A stretch of DNA of 64,000 nucleotides, taken from the NCBI GenBank assembly GCA_033026295.1, contig CM065175.1:671501-735500 (forward strand), written 5' to 3'. The position numbers and the translations under genes were made by a program. Source of the DNA: Channa striata. Lineage: Eukaryota > Chordata > Actinopteri > Anabantiformes > Channidae. Below the pieces are notes generated by a model. It saw only the letters and a program-made list of their open reading frames with translations. It was not told the origin of the DNA and did not search any database. Of the stretch, positions 1 through 11,700 are shown piece by piece. Every line of letters begins with the position of its first letter. Position 1 is the first letter of the stretch.

Positions 1-41
1 TCACTCCCACACACCATCTTGACTTCGGCTTCAAGAAGAGT
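1..41 (-). CDS. Possible edge exon of an unidentified minus-strand gene
   Basis: On the minus strand a strong-looking pyrimidine-rich splice acceptor (TTCTTTTAG) lies at about 57-65. It is followed by an open stretch reading IQEMQTLLEAEVKM, which looks like a short coiled-coil or helical segment. A weak GTGTGT donor may follow, or the exon may run off the window. The rest of the gene would lie to the left, with upstream exons between here and the CpG block near 2 kb. I could not identify the protein, and the fragment is too short for any functional claim. Confidence 0.25.
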
Positions 42-65
42 TTGCATCTCCTGTATCTAAAAGAA

Positions 66-1620
66 AGAGCATTTGCACAAACAAAGATATGGGTTTGCTG
101 TTAATGAAGCTGATAATTAAACTATTTTCACTGCACACTGCCTAGTCCCTCTATATCTACAAACAACATCTAAGGTTGTTTAAATAAATTGATACAATTC
201 AACTTTGTCCACTATCAGCCCCCTTAGAGTCACACAGTTAGTTTGGAATTATGTTCTAAATAAGCTCAGTTTTTAAACTTGATCATTTTTGGAGACACAT
301 CAAATACTGCCAACATACATATGTCTCTATAATACATTACTGCGAGTCCAACCTTCCTCTTAACAACATTGACATACAGAGGCAAATGTTCTTTATCTTA
401 GAAGAGTATATAAAGCAATGCAGGTATGAAACAGCGTTTATTAGGCACTAAAATCCAACTGGCAGTCCTGGTTTCGCGCTCCCCTCTGACGACATCATGC
501 ACGATGCAGTTTAGGTTTGGTAGCTTAATACACCCACCGGCCTGCAGACAACCTCGCCCTCGACTGTATCCACTACACAGCTCGCCACAGGCTACAAGCG
601 TGACCTCGATTACAAGGCAACTGGGACAACACATTCAAGTGTTCTACCACAAAAAAGAAATCTGACGCACAGAGCAGGTTTACAGATAGATCAGTGTAGA
701 CTGGCACTTTATCCACACAATTTGTGGATTAAAAATTAAAAACATGTTTTCATGTTATTAGGACATTATCAAAGAGGGAAAATGCCGGATACTTTTTTAA
801 CTTTTTTATTTCAGCAGTGTTTCTTCTATGCCAGTGTGGAGGCATTTAATTTCCTTGAGATTTATAGCGAAAACTAACACACAAAGGTTGAATGTATCAC
901 AGGGTCCAAAAAATACAAAAGATCACGGCTCAAAGAAAAATGTATACGTTTTATAATTAAGCACTGATCAGCAATAAAATTGAAAGTTACAGTGTGCAAC
1001 TTTATGCACACATATTACTATTATTATGACTCATTTGGACATAGAAACACGCTCTAACGCAGACCCAGTGAACGGCACACGAGCCTGCTTTTAAAGACAT
1101 TTGAGCAAGGCTCGTCCTTCTAACCAATCAGAGAAAAGCAACATTTTCTCCTTGATGAGCCTTTTTTATTGCTATTGATAACAACGTCTGATATGTGCAG
1201 CCTGATGGAGGCAAAGCAAATGTGTCTGGGCCTCACCACAGTGCTACTACCTACAGTTGCGTCCTGCGACTTTAAGGAAACCTGAGCCACCATGTTGGCT
1301 CCTTCAAAGAAAAGCTTGAATCTGCCTGAGTTGTGTCCCGTCCACTGAGGCACTTGTGGTTCTTGTGGAGCCCATCAGCTGTACTTCAGCTACTTGCGTG
1401 ACACCTCATGAGCTCTGACTTATGAAACGCAGAACATCCCCTTCAGCCACCTGACAATATGCAAGCACTGCTTACTAATAAGAACTTCCCCTGAACATGT
1501 CCGGACACATGGACTAAAACAATGGGCTCACATCAGTTATGATTTTGTTCTCTCCCTGCAACAGCTGCCAAATGTACTCTGCTATGGCCTTTAGTCAGAT
1601 AATACGAAGAGATCATCTTT
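66..1620. other. AT-rich non-coding stretch
   Basis: I see no convincing exon on either strand. The short open frames here have no splice context and no recognisable composition. If the edge exon is real, this is probably an intron of that minus-strand gene. Confidence 0.4.
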
Positions 1621-1778
1621 CATATTTGACTTTACGCTCCATCTTGAAACAGCCGCTGTCTTTGCATGGTCCGTCCACCGTGTCCTACATTAGGTTCTGC
1701 TGACACTGTCAGGCTTAATATCACAAATGTGTCATATTTGGCGGTCCGATATGATTGGCACCTTCGACAATCGCTCGG

Positions 1779-1805
1779 ACACACACACACACACACACAC
1801 ACACA
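1779..1805. repeat. (CA)n microsatellite
   Basis: Perfect CA dinucleotide run of about 13 units at the left edge of the CpG-rich block. It produces the artificial poly-CV and poly-TH open frames seen here on both strands. Confidence 0.95.
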
Positions 1806-2960
1806 GCCCGGCAGTCGAGGCCAGTTCGGACCCCGTTCTCCCGGTCCGGTCCACCAGCCTGTTAAAAACTGCTGGCGATCCATCGGAGGGGAAATGCCGC
1901 TTATCTCGGCCTCGTCTCACCACCCACACTGCAACGACTGACTTGGCTGCACCACCTCTTACTCATTCCTCTACATCACTGTGGACCGGAGAATCCTCAT
2001 CCGAGCCACAGCCTGTGATCTAAGAAGCTGCCACCTTCACAACTTCTCAGTAAGACACGGACCCTGCGAGCTAACGAGCTGTGGCCACAGGGAACGACAC
2101 CTTGCTAGCAGTGCTAGCGTTAGCCGACCCGACCGCAGTCATTTCACATTCATCCGTGTCTTGGGTTGGTCGAGCCGACAACCAGCTAATCCGCCTTCAC
2201 TCGCCGTCCGACGTTTGATCGCAGGCCAGTTCGGAAAATCCGACTACGAGCTGAGACTTCACGTCAAACTCTGAGCCGAGCTGCGCAGGAAGTTGACGAG
2301 CTCGGTTCAGGCCAGCGGAGTTTGAGCGTTGGCCCGAGTGCAGCTTGACAACGTTAGCTTCATTGAAAGCGCTCAGAAGTAGCTAACAGGAGAACATGTC
2401 GTGTCAAATGATAAAGACAACGCGGCTAAAACATGAACGAGACGCTTCGAGCCGAACCAATAACTAGCTATCGAGCTAGCGTTTATTAGCCTTTGTAGTC
2501 GTAGCAAGACGTAGCCGGATAGAAGCTAACCTAACGTTAGCTAGCACGTTAGCCACACAGCTAACGAACCAATGTTGGCTAACGCTGAAATTGTGGCCGC
2601 ACAGAGAGTCATTCATAAACTCAGCCAGCTCGTTTCACAAGCCTCTGCAGAGTTCCACAAACGAGCGTACATACCTGAACGGAAGGCCTCTGTGTCGCTA
2701 GATTTCTAACTTGGAATAAATAGTTTTCATTTTCTTCGTCTCGCTTTCCTGCTCATCTCTTTTTCTGTGGATGTTTGGCTAACCAGCTGAAAAGCCTCGC
2801 CAGAGACCATGGCGCAATTTGCGTGGATGCCGCTAGACACGCGCAGGGAACGGAGGAAGCGTACGTAACCATGTTTGAGGAATACGGAGGGACGTCTGCG
2901 TGCGCGCGCCCTGTGATTTACGGTAGAGGAACGTTAACGAGCGTCAACGTTCCTGAACAG
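1806..2960. promoter_or_regulatory. CpG-rich block, probable promoter / 5' noncoding exon
   Basis: CpG density rises sharply between about 1.8 and 2.95 kb compared with the AT-rich flanks. The block contains many TTAGC/GCTAGC words, a composition often seen in fish 5' regions. No long open frame with good splice context starts here. The simplest reading is the promoter and noncoding first exon of the minus-strand gene whose exon may sit at the left edge. A plus-strand transcript cannot be excluded. Orientation is inference. Confidence 0.45.
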
Positions 2961-4120
2961 CGAAGCTTGTCTGATGGTTTTAAAACACTCCGCGCTTCAT
3001 TGTGAGAGAACAGGACGTCCACGCCACACTGTTATTAATTATTGTCCTGGCAAGATGAACCTTCGGAGAACTGCCCTGAGGTGATTAAAGAGATTTCAGA
3101 GGCTTGAAACGGAAAGAAAACACAGGGGCTCTATTGCTGGGACAGTATTAAATCCTGCGGACGGACCCACAGTTTGACTAGTGACCAAATGTCAAGAAAT
3201 CAACAATTCAATACAATGTTATTTTAAATATGATCACATGTGTATTTTAGGTTTGTATGCAATTCAAAACTAACCCTGGTGGGTCAAACGGATCCAAGTA
3301 GCTTTTCAGGGTAAGAAGGTTTGTACACCAAATGTGAAGAAGGAAAGAAAGAAAGCAAAGTGAGAGAGATGGAGTCTGACACACAGTCTGTCTCCACAGT
3401 TTGTCTCATTTAACCAAATCCGTTGTGGTTTGCTGCTTTAAATCGTGCTCATGGAAACCTCATAAGATGCTCCTGAGAGACAAAAGCAATCTGGACGGAT
3501 AGAACTATGAATAAATACACATTTATTTAAACGGGACACTGCATATCTTTAAAAGAGACATTTTTTGAATATTTTATGACATACACATTTAGAAGGAAAA
3601 TTAAAGTTGCCTTTTGGAAATGATGACAGTGTGTGCTGGGTGCTGCTTGTGACTGTCATATTTTAAGTTCACTATCTAAGAGCTCAAACTTGAAATATTA
3701 ATACTTTGTGTACAGTAGTATATCGTTTAGTCGTATTCGAATGTGGTCGTCATCTGGCTTGGATGGATAACAACTAAAGATTTCCTGTTGTTGTCCTCAT
3801 GTCAGCATTAATTGTGCCTTCTACCTGTGACGCCACATCAGATGTGGCTTTGATTGGGTTTTTTTCTCTTGCACCATTACCTGCCATATCGGGTTGCTGA
3901 CAGCAAAGGAATGGCTGCTGTTATCAGCTGACGCGTTTTCTGCTTTGGTTATCGCAGCTTTCATCTGCTCAGCAGCGCAGACATGTACATCCTGCCTCAA
4001 ACCTGGGTCAGCAGCTTCCTTACCACAGTCTCTCTGCTTTCACGGACATGCCACTGAGAGACATACCTGGGGCTGAAAGCAGAGCCACGCTCAGTCTGAC
4101 AGTGAGACGCCAGTGACAAA
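2961..4120. other. Intergenic, nothing recognised
   Basis: AT-rich sequence between the CpG block and the immunoglobulin gene. No exon, RNA gene or clear repeat was recognised. Confidence 0.4.
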
Positions 4121-4127
4121 TACACAG

Positions 4128-4137
4128 ACAGGAAGTG
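4128..4137 (+). promoter_or_regulatory. ETS-type motif just upstream of the Ig gene
   Basis: ACAGGAAGTG lies 14 bases upstream of the start codon of the immunoglobulin-domain gene. It fits the ETS-family consensus (GGAA core in an ACAGGAAGTG context), common at TATA-less promoters of leukocyte genes. The motif is seen directly; a role is inference, since ten-base matches also arise by chance. Confidence 0.3.
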
Positions 4138-4150
4138 AGAAGAACCAGAC

Positions 4151-6898
4151 ATGTTATTTTTGATTATGAGTTTGCTGCACTGGACTCAAACTGAGGGTGA
4201 GATATTTCATTGTAAATTAGATTTTTTGCTGTTTAGTAATATACATTTATTCTAGTGCTTATGATGTGGAATTTAGAAAAAATATGATGACAGCTAAATA
4301 AAATTGCTTTTATTTAATATTTAATACTAAGCTGTTGCTTATGTTCAAACACATAAACAAAAAAGTGTGCAAATTGCATGTATTGAAAAAAGTCTTTATT
4401 TGAGTATATTTGAGATTATAAAAGTTACAGATCCTGTTGTACCGTTAATATAGGACAAATAATAATAATAATAATCCAAATAATACTTTGGCATTTTCTA
4501 AATGATTTTAACATATATGAATAAATGACTATTAAACCTGAATGATTAACAGTTCTACATCCATACATGTACATGTATTTATGTTTCTACATAAACACAA
4601 TAGAGTGAATTTTGTAAATAAATGTGAATATAGAAAGAGTCCATCACTTATTTTAATTTAGTTAAATAGGACTTATAGGACTTTAAAAAGAAAGAGCCAT
4701 TCAAAAAAGTTGATATTTAGTACAGACATATACCTTCACATTTTAACCTCCTACTTTTTATAACAATATTAATATCATATTTTTGTTTCCTTTTTTATTG
4801 ATGCATGTTAAAAATATACAATCTCTATTTATCTTTATTGGAACCTTGATTTGACCAGGTAAAATCCCACTGAGATGAACAGTGTGAACTTGCCAATGAA
4901 AAGACAAATGTAAAACACTTTATTCTGAATAAGGACTAAGCACCAATGTATGGAAGCTAAATAACACAGCACAAAGAAATAGGTTCCAAATATTGTTGTC
5001 AAAATGTACCATATTTATATTAGCAGCTGCTCTTCCAGAGAGTATTATTCAATTGTCATCCGACTAAACTCAAAATTATGAGGACCATTTGTGCACTAGC
5101 GTTGTCTAACAGTCCACCCCACGAACCTTAAAATATTCTGTCAATCTGAGCTAGTAACAACATTTCACAAAACTGGTCGAGTTTCTCAGGAGGATCCGAT
5201 TTTAACTGAACAGTTTCGTCTTCTTATGTCTAACGCCTTTCGCTGTCTCTCCTGTAGGTCGTTGCAGTGCAGCTGTGAGCATCACTGGACAGGACAGGCA
5301 GCTTTCAGTTGGGGAGGGCTTCAAACTCAGCTGTGAGTTCACATGTTTGGGAGGCCAGCATGTTGCACAGCTGTGGAGGAACAGCAGATCTGGGGTAAGA
5401 TATTTCTACAGGTTTTCATTTTGACGTACATCATTCTGCAACGAAACTTAACGTACTGTTGACCGGCGAGTTTCCCAAGTGTTGCCACAAGTGTTCTGTT
5501 GCTGGGAAAATACTGAGCCCCTCATTGTGTTGTTTGCATCACACATCGTCCCACAAATAAAGGATATTGGAACAGGAGATTTTTGCAATTTTCAGGTTAT
5601 TTACATGACAGATAGGAAATCGGCTGACGATAACCTTGTTAAGTGCTCAGTTCTAAAGTGATTTCAATGAAACTCGGCTTTCTGCGTGGCGTTTACAAAG
5701 TCATCTAAGTGCTGGCTGCTATTGCAGCACGTCATAGTTGCTGTTGTTTTCTAGGATGGAGTTTCCCTTGTCAATGTGTCCTCCGTCCTTCCCAATGTGA
5801 GCCTGGTCTTGAATATATGCTCCGCTACAAAGGCAGACAGTGGTGATTACCAGTGCAGGACCCAGCCGCCCAATACAATCAGCCCTCTGCTCTCGATCCA
5901 AATAGCAGGTAAGATACCAATAAACAGCACCACACTATTAATTATGGACAGAATATGGACAATAATACATTGTGAAGCCGCTAATCATTAAAATACCTTT
6001 TAGTAAATCATTTGTCGTCATCATGGAAGGAAAGAGAATGACTAAAGCACATCTGTTATAATATGGAATTACATATTTTACACATTCACCTTATACATCT
6101 AATTATTTATTGTTTATGATTTTGGACCCTATAATTAATGCTACCTCATCCCTGTCAAGACGACCTAACAACAAGGAAATCTAGCCGGCCAACAAACAGC
6201 AGCCAACAGCCCAACAGCGCAGGGTGTGAGTGCACGCAGCCATGTGATCCAACTTCTCAGAATGGTAAGCATTTTCTGCATCCTGAAAGTGTTTTATCAT
6301 TCCTAGATTATTGTTTGCACTGCTTATTCTATACAATACGACAAAGGCCCCATATGTGTTGTAAAAAAAATGGTTTTATGGTATAATGTTTACCAGCGAA
6401 AAGAATGAATCAAGAACAAATTCCAGCCAATGTACTACAGTATCTCAAACAGACACCATATTAACAAAATATAATTACTATACGGTTTATAATTAGGTGT
6501 TGGAAATACGTGAAAACCACAAGGTCAGTGGTTCAATTCCTTAGTAAGTGAAACTATAAAAGCCAGGGTACATAATGCCAACTGTGGAACTTGGTGGGGA
6601 TCTAATTTTCGAAACCTAAAATGGATTGAGGGAACAGATTAATCATCGTCAGTCTACAATACTATTATGGACTGTGTGTAGAAATGTGTTTTTTTTTTCT
6701 CCAGCTCAGCCTTTCTCCCAGCGGCAGATGTTCCTGCAGCTTTGCTCCTAAGACACTTTATGTAACTAAAAGCACAGTGTGCATCCATCTGTGTCCATAG
6801 GTCTGCGAGGCCAGATCTGGTACTGGATGCTGCTGGGAAAAACTGCCGTCCTCCTCCTCAGTTCGGCCTTCCTGGCTGTAAAATATAAGAGAGCATGA
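4151..6898 (+). CDS. Small single-pass immunoglobulin-superfamily membrane protein, identity unknown
   Basis: Five exons join in frame to 179 residues: 4151-4196, 5258-5394, 5755-5908, 6160-6264 and 6801-6898. Residues 1-15 are a hydrophobic signal peptide on its own exon. Residues 17-112 form one V-type Ig domain: Cys41, Trp55 and a DSGDYQC motif ending at Cys95, with extra Cys45 and Cys83. An intron splits the domain after residue 61. Sequons occur at Asn68, Asn75 and Asn125. A hydrophilic stalk carries CECTQPC at 135-141. The membrane segment, about 154-174, contains Lys161 and is followed by a tail of only five residues (KYKRA). Short-tailed Ig receptors with a basic residue in the membrane usually signal through ITAM adaptors, so an immune receptor is the likely role (inference). 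I could not assign it to a named family. CD8-beta-like or NK-receptor-like proteins are possible. The in-frame closure of all exons makes the gene model fairly secure. Confidence 0.75.
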
Positions 6899-7006
6899 GA
6901 GGAGAAGATATGAGAGAAGACCAGAGAAAAACAACGCTGGGATTCTACCACTATTCACAGTTAAAAATTAATTCCATAATTTCATTTTTGCATTTTTTAC
7001 TCATCA

Positions 7007-7012
7007 AATAAA
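7007..7012 (+). terminator. Poly(A) signal of the Ig gene
   Basis: AATAAA lies 109 bases after the stop codon of the Ig-domain gene, the only canonical signal close downstream. Confidence 0.7.
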
Positions 7013-7110
7013 GCATTTAATGTTTGTCAGGATTCATGTGTTCCGTGTGTTGTAAACTACTGTTGATTTTATTGCTTCTATTGCACACACATATATACAT
7101 ATTTAGATAT

Positions 7111-7130
7111 ACACACACACACACACACAC
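7111..7130. repeat. (AC)n microsatellite
   Basis: Ten AC units preceded by an AT-rich ATATAC run. Confidence 0.95.
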
Positions 7131-8200
7131 GTTATGGTGAAACAGGTTCAAAAGGTCTTCTGTTCAATGGAGGACGGGGCAGATAACGGGGTCTTGAAAT
7201 CAGAGAAGATCCCTGGGCACAAGACAAGGGAAAGGTCTTGTTGCCTCTGATCCAGCATTAAACGGACTGCCGTAATAGAGGTGAAATAAAATTATTCTGC
7301 ATGCCTGGGCATGCTGGGATTTGGGGAAATGAAACGGCGGAGTCTATAGCAAAGTCCGTATTGTATGTGTCAGGAGAGAGGACTACAGTGGAAAAATCAA
7401 AGAGGGCATTGACAAAAAGCGTCAATAGGAAAACATTATTTGTCTCTGCAACCTCATATCAAAGGAGTCATTCATAGGCCAGGAAGTTAAAGGGATTCCA
7501 TTGAATGACCTACACGGAGTCTGTGGCACCTGTGTGCGTAATGAAGTAGTAATAAAAATACCTACAACGTTGCATTTCCTTGAAGAAAATGCGGGTGATT
7601 GCTGAAAGCCTTTGCTGGAGTGAGATTAGGAGCCCCCTGAAATTTTTAATTAAAATTACTGCAAAAAACATTATTTCACAAGTAAAGTTTTCTATCTCTA
7701 CAGTTTTACAACCCTCAAAACTAACTGCAACGCTGAGATTGGAAGCCCTGAACAATTTCAGGGCCCTCCTGAAAGCCCTCCATTCCAAATAAAAAATAAA
7801 TTTAATATTGATATTAATTTTTCTGCATTAGCTACTAGCACAAAATTCAATAGGCATCATCTCCAAACATGTTTTAAGGACATAGAGTTGGAACGAGCGC
7901 TCGCCGCTGCGAGTACGGAAGCCTGCAGCTCCGCGAACGGCCGCACGGCGGCGCGCCTGCACTGGAGCTTTTGCATCGTTGCAATACGGAAATGCTCCAG
8001 CAGGCGGCGCTGCGCTTCGATCGCTGAAAATGACAGTGAGGGGAAACAATTCTTAAACAACCGATGATAATGAAGCAGTGTCCCAAATTTCCAATTTCTA
8101 GCATTTTTGTTTTTTTTTTAGATATAAGGCCTAAACTTCGGGCGATAGCGAGACCCGCCCGTCGCAATATTCATATCAATTAAACGCAGTTTTTAAAACA
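7131..8200. other. Intergenic stretch with an isolated GC-rich patch
   Basis: The stretch is mostly AT-rich with no gene recognised. Between about 7886 and 8012 there is an abrupt GC- and CpG-rich patch, which opens several overlapping minus-strand frames. It has no splice context or familiar protein, so I treat those frames as compositional. The patch could be a fragment of a mobile element. Confidence 0.35.
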
Positions 8201-8204
8201 AACG

Positions 8205-8560
8205 TCCCTCCTTGGGACATGGCGGTGGAGTTGCTGTTTATGCTGAAAATAATCTTTAAGTTAGATAAAAGCAATATCTATACAACGGAATAGATGTAGA
8301 ATTCACTCAGTGCAGCTGCTCACAGGCTCACAGGCCCCCAGACTGGAAGTCGTTCCTCTCGAACATGGAAATCTTCGTACTTGCTTTAGAGATTATGGAC
8401 TATCAGCCAATAATTATTTGTGGTGATTTTAATGAAAATAGTTTGTCTGATACATGGAATTTCTTGTTTGTCTCAAGCATATACACAATTAATTACAAAA
8501 GCAGCCAATTAAAAAATCACACTATTGGGCCTTTTATATGAGGTCTCAGCAACCACACTA
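8205..8560 (+). mobile_element. LINE endonuclease-like remnant
   Basis: A degraded plus-strand translation includes GGVAVYAENNL early on and then IIICGDFNEN, the GDFN block typical of apurinic endonuclease domains of non-LTR retrotransposons. Stops interrupt the frame. The element is truncated on both sides and ends about 220 bases before the mrpl37 start. The clade is uncertain. Confidence 0.5.
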
Positions 8561-8689
8561 ATAATAATATTCATTGTTTATGACTATGGAGGTCAGTATT
8601 ACGCTGAGATACGTTGACGCTGTCAAAAACCGAAGAAGAAGAAGAACACGAACATTTAGCAGTAGAAGAAGAAGGGAGGAGGAGGATCC

Positions 8690-8700
8690 AACATGGCGGC
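8690..8700 (+). promoter_or_regulatory. YY1-like motif at the mrpl37 5' end
   Basis: CCAACATGGCGGC at about 8688-8700 matches the YY1 core (ATGGCGGC), which often sits just downstream of transcription starts of mitochondrial and ribosomal housekeeping genes. The motif is seen; occupancy is inference. Confidence 0.45.
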
Positions 8701-8710
8701 GTCCTGCTGA
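8693..8710 (+). other. Short upstream ORF ahead of mrpl37
   Basis: The ATG inside the YY1-like motif opens a five-codon frame (MAASC, then TGA) that ends 69 bases before the mrpl37 ATG. If transcription starts upstream of it, ribosomes would meet this frame first. If YY1 positions the start site at or after it, the frame is not in the mRNA. Confidence 0.4.
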
Positions 8711-8779
8711 CAGTCAGTCACCTCGGACACAGTTATTAATGAAGTCTTGAAAACCGAATAAAACTCGTTCCGGGGCAAC

Positions 8780-11700
8780 ATGTTTGCAGAAACGGTTGGC
8801 TGTTGGAAAACGGCGACCCCGCTGTTTTCTCGGGCCGGGTTCTTGAAGGGTTCTGGACGCTTGTCCGCACATGGACGAAGCAGCCGTCGGCAGCAGGCCC
8901 GGAGAGCCGTCAGTGGGAGCAGCTGTCATTCGGCCAAAGCTCCCCCAGCACGAACACGCAGGGAGACCGTGACGATCCCCGGGCTGGACAGGATCACCTA
9001 CGGGGAAAGGATGCACTTTGTGCCGGGACTGGCGAAACCCGTGAATCCTCACTGGGAGCGGGACTACAAGGACCCGCGGTTTTGCAGGTCCCCCCCGGTT
9101 GACGAGATGCCGCTGTACAAAGAGAAACCGTGCCATGTGTTCAACCAGAGGACCAGCGTTTTGGAGGGTAAAGTGTGTATGAATATGTAAAGCATATAGA
9201 CTTACACAAGCTGTGGGAGGGGAGAAGCGAGCACTGAGAGAATTAATCCGAATTCCCTACTGACACCACAGCTGATTATCTGGACTCTCTGGATAATAAA
9301 GGTCATTTGTTGACTTTGGGTAAAATTTGAGCGCTTGTGAAAATGAACATTATTTGGGATTTTGAGGTATGGCTCTCCATCCACACACAAGCTTGTATTA
9401 TTCTATCCTAATGACACGTCAAGGCCTCTGTAACGCATTGAAAGGATGTGGTTTATCCTAATGTGTACCTGGTGGTAAACACTGATGTTCTTTTCTTCAA
9501 TTCCCCTTGCCTTTAATGTCTACCGTCATGTGATGTGTTGGCAGCACATGACAGATCCAACACACAGGTGAGGGGAAGTGATTGGTTTAGTTTCAAACCT
9601 CAGTGGTGTTTCACTTCTTCACCTCTGTCTGTCTCTCCCCGTCGCTCTCAGGTGTGCGTCAGGCTCTATGGTTGACCAAAACCAAGGTGATCTCCGGTCT
9701 GCCCCCTCAGCTCCTCGCACTGGCTGAGAATCCTGCCATTCCAGATCAGGATGAACGTGTGCAGAATGCCATTAAACACGCCCGCTTCTGGGACACAACG
9801 GAGGCCCGACCAGGCAAACAGAAATTCAGGTAGCACAAAAGTGCATGGAGTTTTTTTAGTTTGTCAAATGAATGGCTGTTTACCGTGAAGTTTTGTTTAC
9901 CTGACAGCTATTTATTGCAAATAGCACCTCGGATTACAGCACCTAAATTCTACTGCCAAGTGAGTCCTTTAGGTAGAAATGACCTGAACTGGATTTAATG
10001 ATGCTGTATGTATCAGGTCAGGATTCCTCATCTTCTGTAAATTTGACAGCATCAGGGCCGGGCCAGTGAAAGTGGAATTTTAGGTCTTTACAATGAGGTG
10101 ATAAAGGCAGGATCCACAGAATGCCGTCACCACAAGGTGGGGGTGCAGATCAAAGTCATGTCTGTAACTGCTTATCCTGTTCAGGGTCCCTGGGGGCCTA
10201 TAGCCTTTTTCAGCTGTCATAAGGCAAGAGGTGTGGTGCACCCTGGACATTTCACCCGTTTATTTCCGAGCTAACACAGACAAACAACCATTCACACTTA
10301 CAGGGTGTTTATGGTCACAAATTAACCTAACATGCACGTCTTTGGAGTGTGGGAGAAAGCCTAAGACAGTATAAAGCGTCTTATGAATTGCCTTTCCACA
10401 GCAGTACCAAAGTAGCCCACAGACAAATCCACACTACAATGCTCAGCTGCTTCTTGCATGTGTAGTGAGCCTGTAAAAATGCAGCTTGTGTAAACTGTCG
10501 TAGTTTTAGCAACATCCAGCACTGATCGATGCTCTAGAAAGTACTACATGACCAGTGACATTTCCGGGGGTAGAACTGCAGCTTAGAAATGCATGTAGAC
10601 CCTGGTTCCTTTCCGTGGGCTTATTTTAGGTGAGTTCTTGCAGTGGAAATGGAGCTTTAGTTATTCGCAGTCACCTAGAACCACATAATTAACATGTACA
10701 CTACCAGTGAAAAGTTTGGACACCTTTTCATTGATTCAATGAAAATATAACTTCATTAAAACGTGTTGCACGGTGCTGCTAAAAGTAGCGATTGGCTTGA
10801 TCATTAGATCTTGAATGGAAAAATCTGCAGCTGATGGCAGCACAGGCACTCTAACACACCGACTCTGTTTCTCTCTTTGCATGTGTTCCTCACCCAGCAA
10901 CACTCTGCTCATGAACTTGCTCCATCTGTGTGGCACTCTCCAGTCCAGTCACCCAGCCATCGGAAGGAGGATCTTTGCTGAGAAATACTCGTTGGCAGCT
11001 ACGTGGAAACGAGGTATTAGACCCTGAGTAGAAACGTATTCGCTGCAGCGATATCCAGCTAAACCAGGCGCTTCTCAGGTGAGGGACTGAGAACATCCAA
11101 AACGAGAGACTAGAGCCTGCTGATTTACAGCTCACGTAATGTCTGCCTAACATTGGATCTGTTTGAACCATTAAAAGCACTAACTCAGTCAGTGAGCTCC
11201 AGTCTTCTCTCGAACGTTGGTTGGTCCTTCGATTAAAGGTAGCCTGTACCTGTTTGACTACTGCTATTGCTATGGAGCAATGTTTTTACCATCGATCCCT
11301 GCATTTTTTGATTTGTTTGGCACAGTACATGTTCCTGCTGATAGTTACTAGCTGCAGTAATGAGCAAGGAAATGTCGTAGAGCTCTAACAAAATTGCAAG
11401 ATTTTTGAAATGCCGCATTTCACTGGATAAGTGAAAGCGTTGACTGCTGGAGCAGCCAAGAGAAAAGTCTAGATCACCACAATCATCACAAATGTTCCCC
11501 TGACATTTCAACAATAATAGTGGTAAATGTTCTGCACTTATATTGTGCTTTTCTACCTGTTGGTGCTCAAAGCGCTTTACACTGCTCCTTATCTACCCAT
11601 TCACACTCACAATCACCCCCCCGATGGCAGAACTGCTGTGCAGCTGGCCAACACTCACTGTGAGCATCTAAGTGGGGGTTCAACACTTCGACATGTGGCC

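Noticed and set aside
1632..1941. Overlapping open frames on both strands around the CA repeat
   Set aside because: They exist because a dinucleotide repeat has no stops. The peptides are poly-CV or poly-TH with no family similarity and no splice context.
2775..3005. 76-codon plus-strand frame in the CpG block
   Set aside because: It starts at TTG, has no recognisable domain, and CpG-rich DNA is stop-poor.
7828..8167. Three overlapping minus-strand frames of 67-97 codons
   Set aside because: They coincide with the GC patch, read in three frames with equal quality, and resemble nothing known.
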